NCBI GenBank assembly: GCA_036323355.1
Contig: AP028876.1
Coordinates: 2,418,001-2,482,000 of the forward strand
DNA length: 64,000 nucleotides
DNA from: Gottschalkiaceae bacterium SANA
Lineage (GTDB): Bacteria > Bacillota > Clostridia > Tissierellales > GPF-1
Direction of reading: 5' to 3'
Every line of letters starts with the position of its first letter. Within the stretch, counting starts at the first letter, position 1. The notes beneath the pieces are model-generated. The model was not told the origin of the DNA, searched no databases, and saw only the letters and a list, made by a program, of their open reading frames with translations. The position numbers and the translations under genes are program-made. Of this stretch, positions 8,930 through 17,680 are shown one piece after another.

Positions 8930-10186
8930 CTATACCTCCTCCACAACAAATCGGATTTCTCCGTCCGCCAGGTTGGCCAAAATCTCTTTTTTAATCTTAA
9001 AATTCACCATTTCAGCCGGCAGAAATTTTCGTTCCTTTTTCTCTGCAATCAGGGTGTCACCTTGGTATGCGCGTACAATATGTTTGTCATAGACACTCCG
9101 CACACGCATGTAGAAAGTTACCTGATCATCGACATTGGATAAATTCACCGTTTGTGGCACAACATAGCCGATCCCATCACTATTTGCTGTTGAGAAATTA
9201 GGCGTTGTTTCCAATTCACCCTTCAGGTATTTGGCTACACCTTTTCCACTCAAAGCACCTTCTTCACTTACGAAATCAACCAAATCATGAACATGAACGA
9301 CATTCCCGCAAGCAAATACGCCTTCCATTTCCGTTTGACGAAGTTCACCAACCTTGGGTCCACTGGTGCGTGTATCCACAGCAATTCCCGCATTTTGCGT
9401 AATCTCGTTTTCTGGAATCAAGCCAACACTTAACAAAACCGTATCGCAATCAATTCGCTTAAAGCTTTCTGGTATCGGTTTAAAATTTTCATCTACCTTG
9501 GCGATCGTTACCCCTTCCACTCGGGCTTTTCCATGAACCTTGACAATTGTATGGGAAAGCATCAATGGAATATCGTAATCATCCAAACACTGAACAATAT
9601 TTCGTGTTAGACCGTTAGAGTATGGCATCAATTCACAAACAGCCTCTACCTTGGCACCTTCAAAAGTCATTCGCCTTGCCATAATCAATCCAATATCGCC
9701 AGATCCTAGGATAACAACACGTTTGCCTGGCATATAGCCTTCCATATTGATAAAACGTTGCGCCGTGCCAGCAGTAAAAACACCTGCAGGACGGTCACCC
9801 TGCAATTGAATAGCACCACGGGTACGCTCGCGGCATCCCATAGAGAAGACAACTGCTTTTGCTTCAATTTCCATATAACCACGCTCAGCAGAAATCGCAC
9901 GAACTACTTTTTGCTCTGAAATCTCCAAAACCATGGTGTCAGTCAAGGTCTCAATCGTTGTATCCTTAACCAAGTCAATATAACGTAAGCTATACTCAGG
10001 ACCCGTTAATTCCTCTTTAAATCGGTGCAAACCAAAACCATTATGGATGCACTGATTCAAAATGCCACCCAGTTCCTTGTCCCGTTCCAAGATCAAAATC
10101 TTTCGAACACCTTGTTCATAGGCTTCAACAGCTGCAGACAATCCAGCAGGACCCCCGCCAATAACTACCAATTCATATTTAAGCAT
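8930..10186 (-). CDS. NAD(P)/FAD-dependent oxidoreductase of the glycerol-3-phosphate dehydrogenase-like operon
   Basis: A 418-residue flavoprotein with an N-terminal FAD Rossmann motif (GGGPAGLSAAVEA), a GILNQCIHNGFG segment and a second dinucleotide motif (GSGDIGLIMARRM) for NAD(P). It closes with GVFACGNVVHVHD, the usual second FAD motif. It overlaps the GlpA-like gene by 8 bases. By family context it passes electrons between the GlpA-like subunit and pyridine nucleotide or another carrier. Confidence 0.85.
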   Translation of the reverse strand: MLKYELVVIGGGPAGLSAAVEAYEQGVRKILILERDKELGGILNQCIHNGFGLHRFKEELTGPEYSLRYIDLVKDTTIETLTDTMVLEISEQKVVRAISAERGYMEIEAKAVVFSMGCRERTRGAIQLQGDRPAGVFTAGTAQRFINMEGYMPGKRVVILGSGDIGLIMARRMTFEGAKVEAVCELMPYSNGLTRNIVQCLDDYDIPLMLSHTIVKVHGKARVEGVTIAKVDENFKPIPESFKRIDCDTVLLSVGLIPENEITQNAGIAVDTRTSGPKVGELRQTEMEGVFACGNVVHVHDLVDFVSEEGALSGKGVAKYLKGELETTPNFSTANSDGIGYVVPQTVNLSNVDDQVTFYMRVRSVYDKHIVRAYQGDTLIAEKKERKFLPAEMVNFKIKKEILANLADGEIRFVVEEV

Positions 10187-11636
10187 CTTGTCCCCCTTTT
10201 TCCAATGCGTCTTTTGATCGCTTGGTCAACAGGTAAGATCCCTCTCCCTGCTTTGTAATCTCTTCCATAGATAAGCCAGTTTCCCGCGAAATAATTTCCA
10301 TCACGCGTGGTGCACAGAATCCGCCTTGGCATCGACCCATGCCGGCACGCGTACGTTTTTTTATCGCATCTACTGAAGTAATCGGCAAACCTCGATGAAT
10401 GGCATCTACGATTTCACCTTCTGAAATAGACTCGCAGCGACAGATCACGCGGCCGTATGCCGGCTCTTCCGCGATCAAATTATTTAGTTCTTCCGCTTCC
10501 ATATCGGCAATGCGCTTATAGGGTTTTCTGGTCGGATCAAAGTTTGGATCAGCAGTCAACTCAAGACCCATTTCTTTCAAAATATCGGCCACATGAATCG
10601 CAATGGCCGGCGCCGATGTCAAGCCTGGAGACTCAATGCCCGCTACATTGACAAATCCTTTTACTTTCGTTTCCCCAATAATAAAATCACCGCGATCGCT
10701 ACTGGCTCGATTACCCGAAAAAGAACGAATCACTTTTCTCGTATTGATGGCGTCAATGCTCTTAGAACCCGCTTTCAATATTTTTGCAATCACATCGCTG
10801 GTTGTAGCAACATCATTTTTTTCATCAATGTAATCAGAATTTGGACCCACCAGAATATTATGATGAACCGTCGGTGTTACCAACACGCCCTTCGAACCAT
10901 TTTCCGGTGCTTGAAAAATAACGGTATCCGTCATAAAGGCCTGATCTTTATCTAATAATACATACTGACCTTGTCGAGGATTGATTGTAAAATCGTCTTC
11001 CCCGATCATGGCAGAAATCCGATCTGCGTACAAACCTGCTGCATTGATGACAACCTTGGCTTCGACCGGCCCCTTGCTCGTATGAAGAATAAAATGATCT
11101 TCCACTTTTTCAATGCCGTTTACTTCTGTATAGAAGGAATATTCAACGCCATTTTTCGCAGCGTTTTCTGCCAAGGCAACCGACAACTCATAGGGCGACG
11201 TTACACCTGCCGTTGAGCAGTACAAGGCCTTTGTCACCGATTTGCTCAGATGAGGCTCCATTTCTCTTGCACGATCACCTGAAATGATTTCAAGCCCGCG
11301 GGCACCGTTTTTGATGCCATTTTCCAACAGGCGATCCAATTCCGGTTCTTGGCCTTCATTAAAGGCAACAACAAAGGAACCGGTTTGCCGGAATCCAAAG
11401 TGAAGTTCTTCTTCCAATTGTGGATACATGGCGTTTCCCTTGGCACTAAAGAATCCTTTCAATTTGCCATGAGCCGCATCATAACCACCGTGAACAATGC
11501 CGCTGTTCGCTTTTGTCGTCTCTGTTGCAACATCTTCATTTCTCTCGACGACGCGAACCTTCAACTGGTAACGAGACAATTCGCGGGAAATCGCTGTCCC
11601 GATCACCCCACCTCCGACAATACATACATCTAACAT
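10179..11636 (-). CDS. GlpA-like glycerol-3-phosphate dehydrogenase with C-terminal [2Fe-2S]-BFD domain
   Basis: A protein of about 485 residues. The DAO-type FAD domain opens VCIVGGGVIGTAISREL and is followed by TTKANSGIVHGGYD. The C-terminal third holds a BFD-like [2Fe-2S] domain (VICRCESISEGEIVDAI ... RAGMGRCQGGFC). This architecture is GlpA-like; the substrate is probably glycerol-3-phosphate, but related 2-hydroxyacid oxidases share it. Two adjacent ATGs (11639, 11636) follow AGGAGG; the second has better spacing. Confidence 0.85.
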   Translation of the reverse strand: MLDVCIVGGGVIGTAISRELSRYQLKVRVVERNEDVATETTKANSGIVHGGYDAAHGKLKGFFSAKGNAMYPQLEEELHFGFRQTGSFVVAFNEGQEPELDRLLENGIKNGARGLEIISGDRAREMEPHLSKSVTKALYCSTAGVTSPYELSVALAENAAKNGVEYSFYTEVNGIEKVEDHFILHTSKGPVEAKVVINAAGLYADRISAMIGEDDFTINPRQGQYVLLDKDQAFMTDTVIFQAPENGSKGVLVTPTVHHNILVGPNSDYIDEKNDVATTSDVIAKILKAGSKSIDAINTRKVIRSFSGNRASSDRGDFIIGETKVKGFVNVAGIESPGLTSAPAIAIHVADILKEMGLELTADPNFDPTRKPYKRIADMEAEELNNLIAEEPAYGRVICRCESISEGEIVDAIHRGLPITSVDAIKKRTRAGMGRCQGGFCAPRVMEIISRETGLSMEEITKQGEGSYLLTKRSKDALEKGGQDA

Positions 11637-11660
11637 CATGATCCTCCTATTCATTTCAAC

Positions 11661-11714
11661 CAAAAAAGCTACACGGAAATACCCCTTTTGCACAAAAGGG
11701 CTTTCGTGTAGCTT
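11661..11714 (-). promoter_or_regulatory. terminator-type leader hairpin before the GlpA-like operon
   Basis: The minus-strand leader forms an outer stem of 10 bases (AAGCTACACG, 11666-11675, with 11705-11714) and an inner stem CCCTTTTG/CAAAAGGG. It is followed at once by TTTTTT and then the ribosome site. It lies between a good promoter and the start codon, so it looks like an attenuator. In Bacillus, glpD and glpFK leaders have such terminators that GlpP overrides; that this is the same control is an inference. Confidence 0.7.
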
Positions 11715-11747
11715 CTCATCTTCTCAAGCTGATTTTTAATTAATGAC

Positions 11748-11776
11748 AGTGTAACATAATTATAAATTTTCTGCAA
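11748..11776 (-). promoter_or_regulatory. promoter of the GlpA-like operon
   Basis: On minus, TTGCAG (11776-11771) and TACACT (11753-11748) are separated by 17 bases. They lie about 34 bases before the leader hairpin. Confidence 0.65.
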
Positions 11777-11781
11777 GAGAT

Positions 11782-11810
11782 TTGTATTTGCTCCTTCGAT
11801 GAATTACAAT
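11782..11810 (+). promoter_or_regulatory. promoter of lepB
   Basis: TTGTAT (11782-11787) and TACAAT (11805-11810) with a 17-base spacer, about 30 bases before the ATG. It diverges from the GlpA-like operon promoter. Confidence 0.65.
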
Positions 11811-11841
11811 AAGAACAGGATTTCATCTTAAGGAGGCACAC

Positions 11842-12399
11842 ATGAAACAATGGCTTAAATCCTTTGCAAAAGAGTACGGGGTATTCATCCTTGTGATGGT
11901 ATTGTTCTTTGGCTTTTTCGCCCCCCTCACCACCATCGGATCATCCATGAACGAAACTTTGATAGACGGTGATATTTTGATGCTTCGACGTACAAAAACT
12001 GTCGAGCGTGGCGATATTATTCAATTTCAATCCGATATAAAAATCGATGAATACCATCTGAGTCAACTCAATTGGTTCCAACGCTTAACCGTAGGTGAAA
12101 ATATGAATCTGGTCAAACGTGTTGTCGCCCTTCCTGGTGAACATGTAGAAATGATCCAGGGACTGATCTTTATCGATGGCAACAAATTGGAAGAAACTTA
12201 TATCAGCCACCAGGCAAATGAAATCTATCTCGATTTCGGTATCGTTCCCGAGAATACACTTTTCGTTCTTGGAGACAATCGACCTGTATCAAAGGATAGC
12301 CGCAGTAAAGACGTCGGTTTTGTCGATCAGGATTCCGTCAAGGGACGGGTTACCTTCCGATTCTGGCCACTCTCACGTATTGGAAATGTTCACTCTTAA
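11842..12399 (+). CDS. lepB: signal peptidase I
   Basis: A 185-residue membrane serine protease that cleaves signal peptides. One N-terminal transmembrane helix (about residues 10-30) precedes the catalytic serine motif GSSMNETL; the general-base lysine is in LVKRVVALPGE, and GDNRPVSKDSR is the conserved box E. Single-helix Gram-positive SipS type. AGGAGGCACAC precedes the ATG. Monocistronic, with its own promoter and terminator. Confidence 0.95.
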   Translation: MKQWLKSFAKEYGVFILVMVLFFGFFAPLTTIGSSMNETLIDGDILMLRRTKTVERGDIIQFQSDIKIDEYHLSQLNWFQRLTVGENMNLVKRVVALPGEHVEMIQGLIFIDGNKLEETYISHQANEIYLDFGIVPENTLFVLGDNRPVSKDSRSKDVGFVDQDSVKGRVTFRFWPLSRIGNVHS

Positions 12400-12405
12400 A
12401 GAGAA

Positions 12406-12446
12406 AAGCCAACTGCTTGATCAACAAGCGGTTGGCTTCTTTTTTT
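12406..12446 (+). terminator. lepB terminator
   Basis: A GC-containing stem (AAGCCAAC-GCTTG paired with CAAGC-GTTGGCTT, one mismatch) is followed by seven T. Confidence 0.85.
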
Positions 12447-12450
12447 CCCT

Positions 12451-12567
12451 GTAACTTAGGAAATGCAAGCTACAGGCTTTATTTCTTGAAATATCGATTT
12501 CTGTACGGAAAAACTGTAGCTTACGAAACGCAAGCTACAGGCTCTATTTCTTGAAATATCGATTTCT
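12451..12567. repeat. 52-bp direct duplication of the marR 3' end and its terminator
   Basis: 12451-12502 and 12516-12567 are near-identical 52-base copies offset by 65 bases. The second covers the last codons of the MarR gene (RNRYFKK-stop) and half of its terminator. The first is a silent duplicate in the intergenic space with a few substitutions. Confidence 0.85.
12507..12540 (-). terminator. terminator of the acc-fab-marR operon
   Basis: CTGTAGCTT (12514-12522) pairs with AAGCTACAG (12532-12540); on minus the hairpin is followed by TTTTT. It lies directly after the marR stop codon. Confidence 0.7.
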
Positions 12568-12999
12568 AAAAAAATCACGCAACTGCTCCAAGGAATTCAT
12601 CAAAAGAGGCAACTCTTCAATCTCTAAATCATGAATCAGAGCTTCCACCATTTGATTGTGGAACAATTCATGCGCACGAAAGATCTGACGGCCCGATTTG
12701 GTTAACTCCACCTTCACTACCCGACGGTCCTCTTCCGTTCTTTTTCTTTCTACATAACCCTTCTTCACCAGACGATTAATTCCCGACGTCAAAGACGGCA
12801 GTGTAATGCCTAAGTCTCTCGCCACTTCACCCATAGATCTGGCTTGATTCAAGCCAATGATTTCGATGATATGCATCTCATTCACTGTAATCGACGGACT
12901 GGTTCGTGTTGTAATCGACTGCTCTTCAATTTCTAAGATATCATGAAACAACTCCACCAAGATCTGATTGATCAGGGTTTTCGTGCTGTCTTTCGACAT
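12544..12999 (-). CDS. MarR-family regulator, probable FabT/FabR-like fatty acid repressor
   Basis: About 151 residues with a winged-helix MarR core: ARDLGITLPSLTSGINRLVKKGYVERKRTEEDRRVVKVELT is the HTH plus wing. It is the last gene of the fatty acid operon, 65 bases after fabZ. MarR repressors FabT (lactobacilli, streptococci) and clostridial homologues control these genes, so autoregulation through the accB operator is likely. Start at ATG 12999 with GGTGAG before it; a GTG four codons upstream is possible. Confidence 0.85.
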   Translation of the reverse strand: MSKDSTKTLINQILVELFHDILEIEEQSITTRTSPSITVNEMHIIEIIGLNQARSMGEVARDLGITLPSLTSGINRLVKKGYVERKRTEEDRRVVKVELTKSGRQIFRAHELFHNQMVEALIHDLEIEELPLLMNSLEQLRDFFRNRYFKK

Positions 13000-13064
13000 A
13001 GGCTCACCCACTTTGCTTTCTTCTTCCTATTTTATCCAGAATTACCGTTCCTTGCAATACAAAT

Positions 13065-13490
13065 CTATTGTCCAACAGCAAAGACCAACTCAGCTTTTAC
13101 CGCTATTTTTCCATTGACTCGCGCAATCGCTTGACCAATGCCAATTCCACCCTTGGATTTCACAATGCACGTTTCCAATTCCAGCGCGTCCCCAGGGACA
13201 ACTTTTTTCTTGAATTTAGCTTGATTAATACCGCCAAAATAGGCGATTTTCCCTTTGTTTTCTTCCAAAGATAGAATGGCAACCGCCCCCATCTGAGCCA
13301 AGGCTTCAATGATTAAGACGCCTGGCATAACCTTCTCTTGCGGAAAGTGCCCTTGGAAATAAAACTCATTTCCACTGACCATCTTTACACCCTTGGCAAA
13401 AACACCGGGTTCAAGCTCATCAACGCGATCAATCAGCAAAAAGGGCGCGCGATGAGGAATAATATTTTGAATTTCATCATAGGACAACAT
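13065..13490 (-). CDS. fabZ: 3-hydroxyacyl-ACP dehydratase FabZ
   Basis: Hot-dog dehydratase of the elongation cycle, 141 residues. Signature: IIPHRAPFLLIDRVDE and FQGHFPQEKVMPGVLIIEALAQ, containing the catalytic His and Glu. Start at 13490 overlaps the fabF stop (TAATG), with GGGAGG upstream. No FabA, FabM or FabN homologue is in the cluster, so the route to unsaturated acids is not visible here. Confidence 0.95.
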   Translation of the reverse strand: MLSYDEIQNIIPHRAPFLLIDRVDELEPGVFAKGVKMVSGNEFYFQGHFPQEKVMPGVLIIEALAQMGAVAILSLEENKGKIAYFGGINQAKFKKKVVPGDALELETCIVKSKGGIGIGQAIARVNGKIAVKAELVFAVGQ

Positions 13491-14725
13491 TAGTTTTCCT
13501 CCCATCTTTTAAAGAGCAAGCTTCCATTGTGTCCGCCAAATCCAAGAGAATTGCTCATGGCATACTGAATCTTCGCCTTTCTTGCTTTCCCTGGCACATA
13601 ATCCAGTGTGCAGAATTCACCTGGGTTCTCCAAACCAATGGTCGGCGGAAGAATCTGCTCCTGCAAAGCACGCAGACAGAAAATCGCTTCAACAGCACCT
13701 GCCGCACCCAGCAAATGACCCGTCATAGACTTTGTCGAGCTAACAGCAACCTGAGTATCTGGGCCAAATGTTGAAACAATGGCCATGGACTCATTCTTAT
13801 CATTGTGAGGCGTACTGGTTCCATGGGCATTAATATAACCAACCTCTGCCGCACTAACACCAGCCTGCTTCATGGCTAATTTCATGGCACGAGCTGCTCC
13901 CTCGCCACCATCTGCTGGTGCCGTAATATGAAATGCATCGCAGGTTTGGCCATAGCCAACCACTTCGCCATAGATCTTTGCTCCACGTTTTTTTGCATGC
14001 TCCAATTCTTCCAAAAGAAGAATACCAGCACCCTCGCCCATAACAAATCCGTTTCGTTCCGCATCAAAAGGAATCGACGCACGCATTGGATCCGTGGAAC
14101 GAGACAAGGCTGTCATCTGATTAAACCCAGCAATCGCCAATTTATTAATGGAAGCTTCTGTACCTCCTGTTAAGACCAAAGACTGCTCCCCATAATGGAT
14201 TGCCTTAAATGCCTGACCAACGGCGTCTGTGCCTGAAGCACAGGCTGTAACCACCCCGTAGCATTGTCCTTTGGCACCATACTCAATAGCGAGCTTGCCT
14301 GGAGCAATATTAATAATCGATTTTGGAATAAAGAATGGCGAAACCCGCTTATCGCCCTTTTCCTCGAGCAGCAAGCTTTCCTGGTAAATAGCCGTCAGTC
14401 CACCGACCCCGCTACCCAAAATCACACCAAACTCCTCAGCGTCAATGGTAGCAAGATCCAAGTCCGAGTCTATCATGGCTTCTTTACCAGCAGCCATGGC
14501 GAAGTGAATGAAGCGATCCAACTTCTTCGCTTCCTTCTTTTTCATATAGGTCGTCACGTCAAAGTCTTTGACTTCACCCGCAACTTTAACTTCAAAATTT
14601 TCCGTATCAAAACTAGAGATCGGATTCAATCCGCATTCTCCGGCCTTTACCTTTTCCCAAGAGGACTCAACATTCGTTCCTAACGGGGTAATCGCTCCAA
14701 TCCCTGTTACCACTACTCTTTTCAT
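13490..14725 (-). CDS. fabF: beta-ketoacyl-ACP synthase II
   Basis: A 411-residue condensing enzyme with the Cys-His-His triad: TACASGTDAVGQA (Cys), NAHGTSTPHNDKNE (His) and KSMTGHLLGAAGAVEA (Lys/His). It extends acyl-ACP using malonyl-ACP. Tightly packed between fabG and fabZ. Confidence 0.97.
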   Translation of the reverse strand: MKRVVVTGIGAITPLGTNVESSWEKVKAGECGLNPISSFDTENFEVKVAGEVKDFDVTTYMKKKEAKKLDRFIHFAMAAGKEAMIDSDLDLATIDAEEFGVILGSGVGGLTAIYQESLLLEEKGDKRVSPFFIPKSIINIAPGKLAIEYGAKGQCYGVVTACASGTDAVGQAFKAIHYGEQSLVLTGGTEASINKLAIAGFNQMTALSRSTDPMRASIPFDAERNGFVMGEGAGILLLEELEHAKKRGAKIYGEVVGYGQTCDAFHITAPADGGEGAARAMKLAMKQAGVSAAEVGYINAHGTSTPHNDKNESMAIVSTFGPDTQVAVSSTKSMTGHLLGAAGAVEAIFCLRALQEQILPPTIGLENPGEFCTLDYVPGKARKAKIQYAMSNSLGFGGHNGSLLFKRWEEN

Positions 14726-14735
14726 GCGCTCCTCC

Positions 14736-15476
14736 TTACATCACCATGCCGCCATCAACATTGATGACTTGACCCGTAATGTACTTTGCGTCGTCCGACG
14801 CCAAGAACTTCACTAGATTGGCTACATCTTTCGCGGTTCCAAAATCCTTAAGTGGAATCGCCTTCAACATTTCTTGACGAACATTTTCTGGCAAATTTTC
14901 CGTCATCGCCGTTTTTATAAATCCCGGCGCAATGGCATTGGCACGAATGCCAAACGAGCCGCCTTCCTTGGCCACGGACTTCATCATTCCGATCACTCCG
15001 GCTTTTGATGCTGCATAGTTTGTTTGACCCACATTGCCCATCAGACCAACCACCGATGAAATATTGATCATCACACCGGATTTCTGCTTCATCATGACAC
15101 GCATGGCGTGTTTCATACAATTAAAACTTCCCTTCAGATTGACCTCGATGACTTGATCAAAGGCATCTTCCTTCATCAATGGCAAAAGAGAGTCTTTGGT
15201 GATCCCCGCATTGTTGACCAAGACATCGATCCGACCAAAGGTCTTTTTCGCAAATTGAATCAATCGTTTGGCATCGTCAAAATTACTTACGTCTGCCTGC
15301 ACAATCTCAACGACTCCACCCTTGGCTTCCAAGGCTTCTTTTACTGCCAGGGCTTCTTCTTCCCGGCTTCGATAATTTAATACAAGATCATAGCCGGCCT
15401 CTGAAAGTGTTTCGGCAATGGCACGGCCAATCCCCCGGCTTCCCCCCGTTACAATCGCTATTTTTTTATCCATCAT
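14736..15476 (-). CDS. fabG: 3-oxoacyl-ACP reductase FabG
   Basis: A 246-residue short-chain dehydrogenase. Cofactor motif TGGSRGIGRAIAE, NNAG, catalytic Ser in NISSVVGLMGNVG and YAASKAGVIG (Tyr-x3-Lys). Reduces 3-oxoacyl-ACP with NADPH. AGGAGA precedes two adjacent ATGs. Confidence 0.96.
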   Translation of the reverse strand: MMDKKIAIVTGGSRGIGRAIAETLSEAGYDLVLNYRSREEEALAVKEALEAKGGVVEIVQADVSNFDDAKRLIQFAKKTFGRIDVLVNNAGITKDSLLPLMKEDAFDQVIEVNLKGSFNCMKHAMRVMMKQKSGVMINISSVVGLMGNVGQTNYAASKAGVIGMMKSVAKEGGSFGIRANAIAPGFIKTAMTENLPENVRQEMLKAIPLKDFGTAKDVANLVKFLASDDAKYITGQVINVDGGMVM

Positions 15477-15485
15477 TTTTTCTCC

Positions 15486-16412
15486 TTATTTCGTCTTCAA
15501 CAATTTCGAAAGTCCCTTCAGATTTTCCACCGCATAGCTATTCTTACTCTTGTCGAATCGCTTAACAAAACCCGTCAGCGTTTTCCCGGGACCAATTTCA
15601 ATAAAGGTATTCACCTCGTCCGCCAATAAAGCATTCATGATGGAAACCCAGCGAACCGGACTCGCAACTTGTTCTGCTAAGAGCGCTTTTACCTGGTCTT
15701 GACCCGAATACAAACCGCCTAAAACATTGGCATAAACCGGCACTTCCAAGGGATTGATCTTTATGGATTCTAATTCCTTCGATAGTCCCACCTGAGCGGG
15801 TTTCAACATTTCTGTATGGAATGGCGCACTTACCGGCAGCAGTGAAGCAATCTTCGCTCCCGCTTCCTTTGCACGCAATACAAACCCTTCCAAAGCTTGA
15901 ATTTCGCCCCCCACAACGGTCTGCATGGGCGTATTGTAGTTTGCGATTTTTACAAAACCATCTCTTGTTTCCGCGACAAGTTTTTCGATGGTTTCTATGG
16001 GCAGTCCTACGACTGCTGCCAATCCACCTCTTCCAGCTGGAACGGCATCCTGCATCAATCGTCCTCGAACACGCACCAATTGAACCGCTGTTGAAAAATC
16101 AAATGCCTTGGCATAAACCAGAGCAGCATACTCGCCAAGACTCAGCCCTGCCGCACAATCAGCTTGAAGACCATGGGCTTCTAGAACCCTCAAAATCGCA
16201 ATAGATGTCGTCAAAATTGCTGGCTGTGTAAATTCTGTCAGGTTCAATTTTCCCTCTGGATCAGAAAAGCAAAGACTCTCCATATCCATTGACAGAGCAT
16301 CGGAAGCTTCCTCAAAAATGAGGCGCGCTTCTGAAAACTCATCAACAAATTCTTTGCCCATGCCAAGTTTTTGCGCACCCTGGCCTGGGAATAAAAATGC
16401 TGTTTTTCCCAT
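15486..16412 (-). CDS. fabD: malonyl-CoA:ACP transacylase
   Basis: A 308-residue acyltransferase: FPGQGAQKLGMG at the start, nucleophile elbow GLSLGEYAAL and the active-site histidine in VSAPFHTEML. Loads malonyl groups onto ACP. Its start overlaps the fabK stop by one base. Confidence 0.96.
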   Translation of the reverse strand: MGKTAFLFPGQGAQKLGMGKEFVDEFSEARLIFEEASDALSMDMESLCFSDPEGKLNLTEFTQPAILTTSIAILRVLEAHGLQADCAAGLSLGEYAALVYAKAFDFSTAVQLVRVRGRLMQDAVPAGRGGLAAVVGLPIETIEKLVAETRDGFVKIANYNTPMQTVVGGEIQALEGFVLRAKEAGAKIASLLPVSAPFHTEMLKPAQVGLSKELESIKINPLEVPVYANVLGGLYSGQDQVKALLAEQVASPVRWVSIMNALLADEVNTFIEIGPGKTLTGFVKRFDKSKNSYAVENLKGLSKLLKTK

Positions 16413-17347
16413 TACAATGCCTCCACTTGTTTCTTTAATTGAGCGAAAGGTTCTGATAAGGCTAATAAGGATTCAAGAATTTTCGCTGCTGGCTCAATTT
16501 CACTAACCATGCACGCGCATTGTCCAGCCATAAATGAACCGGTCTTCATATCGCCTTCAATGGCTGCCCGATACAAAGAACCCGCCGAATAGGCCTCAAT
16601 TTCTTCCGCATTCTTTCCAGCTTGATCCATCTTTTTCAATTCCTTCGATAAAGGATTTCTCAAAACTCGGACGGGATGGCCCGTGTTTCGTCCTGTCACA
16701 AAAGAGTCGATATCCTTGGCTTTCATCACCTTTTTCTTATAATTCTCATGTACCGTGCATTCTTCCGCCAAAATAAATCGCGTACCCACCTGTACACCGA
16801 CAGCACCCAAAGCAAAAGAGGCTAAGACACCGCGAGCATCAAAAATACCCCCAGCGGCAATCACCGGCAGATCAATCGCGTCAACAACAGCAGGAACCAG
16901 AGTCATGGTGTTTAATTCACCTACATGACCCCCAGCTTCGCCACCCTCGGCTATAATTGCATCAACACCAAGACGAACCATGCGTTTTGCCAAAGCAACA
17001 CTGGCAACCACAGGGATCACCTTAGTACCATTACTCTGCCACGCCTTAATAAAGCGGCTGGGATCGCCTGCGCCTGTAATGACAACGGGCACTTTCTCTT
17101 CCGTTGCGATCAAGGCCACCTCTTCCACATAGGGACTGAGGAGCATAACATTTAATCCATAGGGCTTATCTGTCAATTGACGAATCTTTTGAATCTGCTC
17201 TCGCACATAGGATCCAGGTGCATTTCCACAGGCGATTACACCAAGTCCACCAGCATTCGAAACAGCAGCTGCAAGACTTGCATCAGAAATCCATGCCATG
17301 CCCCCTTGAATAACGGGGTATTGAATATTTAAAACGTCTTGTATCAC
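16412..17347 (-). CDS. fabK: FMN-dependent enoyl-ACP reductase FabK
   Basis: A 311-residue TIM-barrel flavoprotein related to nitronate monooxygenases: YPVIQGGMAWISD, EGGEAGGHVGE and AVGVQVGTRFILAEE. Last step of the elongation cycle. The cluster has no FabI or FabL, so FabK is the only enoyl reductase seen. Preceded by a hairpin between acpP and fabK. Confidence 0.94.
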   Translation of the reverse strand: MIQDVLNIQYPVIQGGMAWISDASLAAAVSNAGGLGVIACGNAPGSYVREQIQKIRQLTDKPYGLNVMLLSPYVEEVALIATEEKVPVVITGAGDPSRFIKAWQSNGTKVIPVVASVALAKRMVRLGVDAIIAEGGEAGGHVGELNTMTLVPAVVDAIDLPVIAAGGIFDARGVLASFALGAVGVQVGTRFILAEECTVHENYKKKVMKAKDIDSFVTGRNTGHPVRVLRNPLSKELKKMDQAGKNAEEIEAYSAGSLYRAAIEGDMKTGSFMAGQCACMVSEIEPAAKILESLLALSEPFAQLKKQVEAL

Positions 17348-17366
17348 AGGCCTTCCTCCTTTAGCA

Positions 17367-17408
17367 AAAGAATCTAACGTTTTGACAGATCTCGCCGCGT
17401 TAGATTCT
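17367..17408 (-). other. intercistronic hairpin between acpP and fabK
   Basis: AAGAATCTAACG (17367-17378) pairs perfectly with CGTTAGATTCTT (17397-17408), loop 18 bases. Only four T follow on minus, so it is a weak terminator at best. It could stabilise or attenuate the transcript after acpP, whose product is needed in excess. Confidence 0.6.
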
Positions 17409-17418
17409 TCTTATTTCT

Positions 17419-17646
17419 CTATGCTTGTTTCTTCTCGATGTAAGCGACCAAGTCACCAACCGTAAGGATGGTTGCCAGTTCTTCTGTTTCTACTTCGATC
17501 TCAAATTCTTCTTCAATTTCCATAACCAATTGCATCATATCCAGAGAATCTGCTTCCAAGTCCTCTTTAAAATTTGCTTCAAGCGTTACCGCTTCCATTT
17601 CTACGTCTAGTTCTTCCACCAAAATTGCTTTTAATTTTTCCATCAT
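17419..17646 (-). CDS. acpP: acyl carrier protein
   Basis: A 75-residue acidic four-helix protein with the phosphopantetheine site DSLDMMQLV. Carries the growing acyl chain. Two adjacent ATGs follow a GGAGG site. Its place right after fabH and before fabK is typical of clostridial clusters. Confidence 0.96.
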   Translation of the reverse strand: MMEKLKAILVEELDVEMEAVTLEANFKEDLEADSLDMMQLVMEIEEEFEIEVETEELATILTVGDLVAYIEKKQA

Positions 17647-17680
17647 TGTTTTTTTCCTCCTTAGAATTACCCGTTAATAA

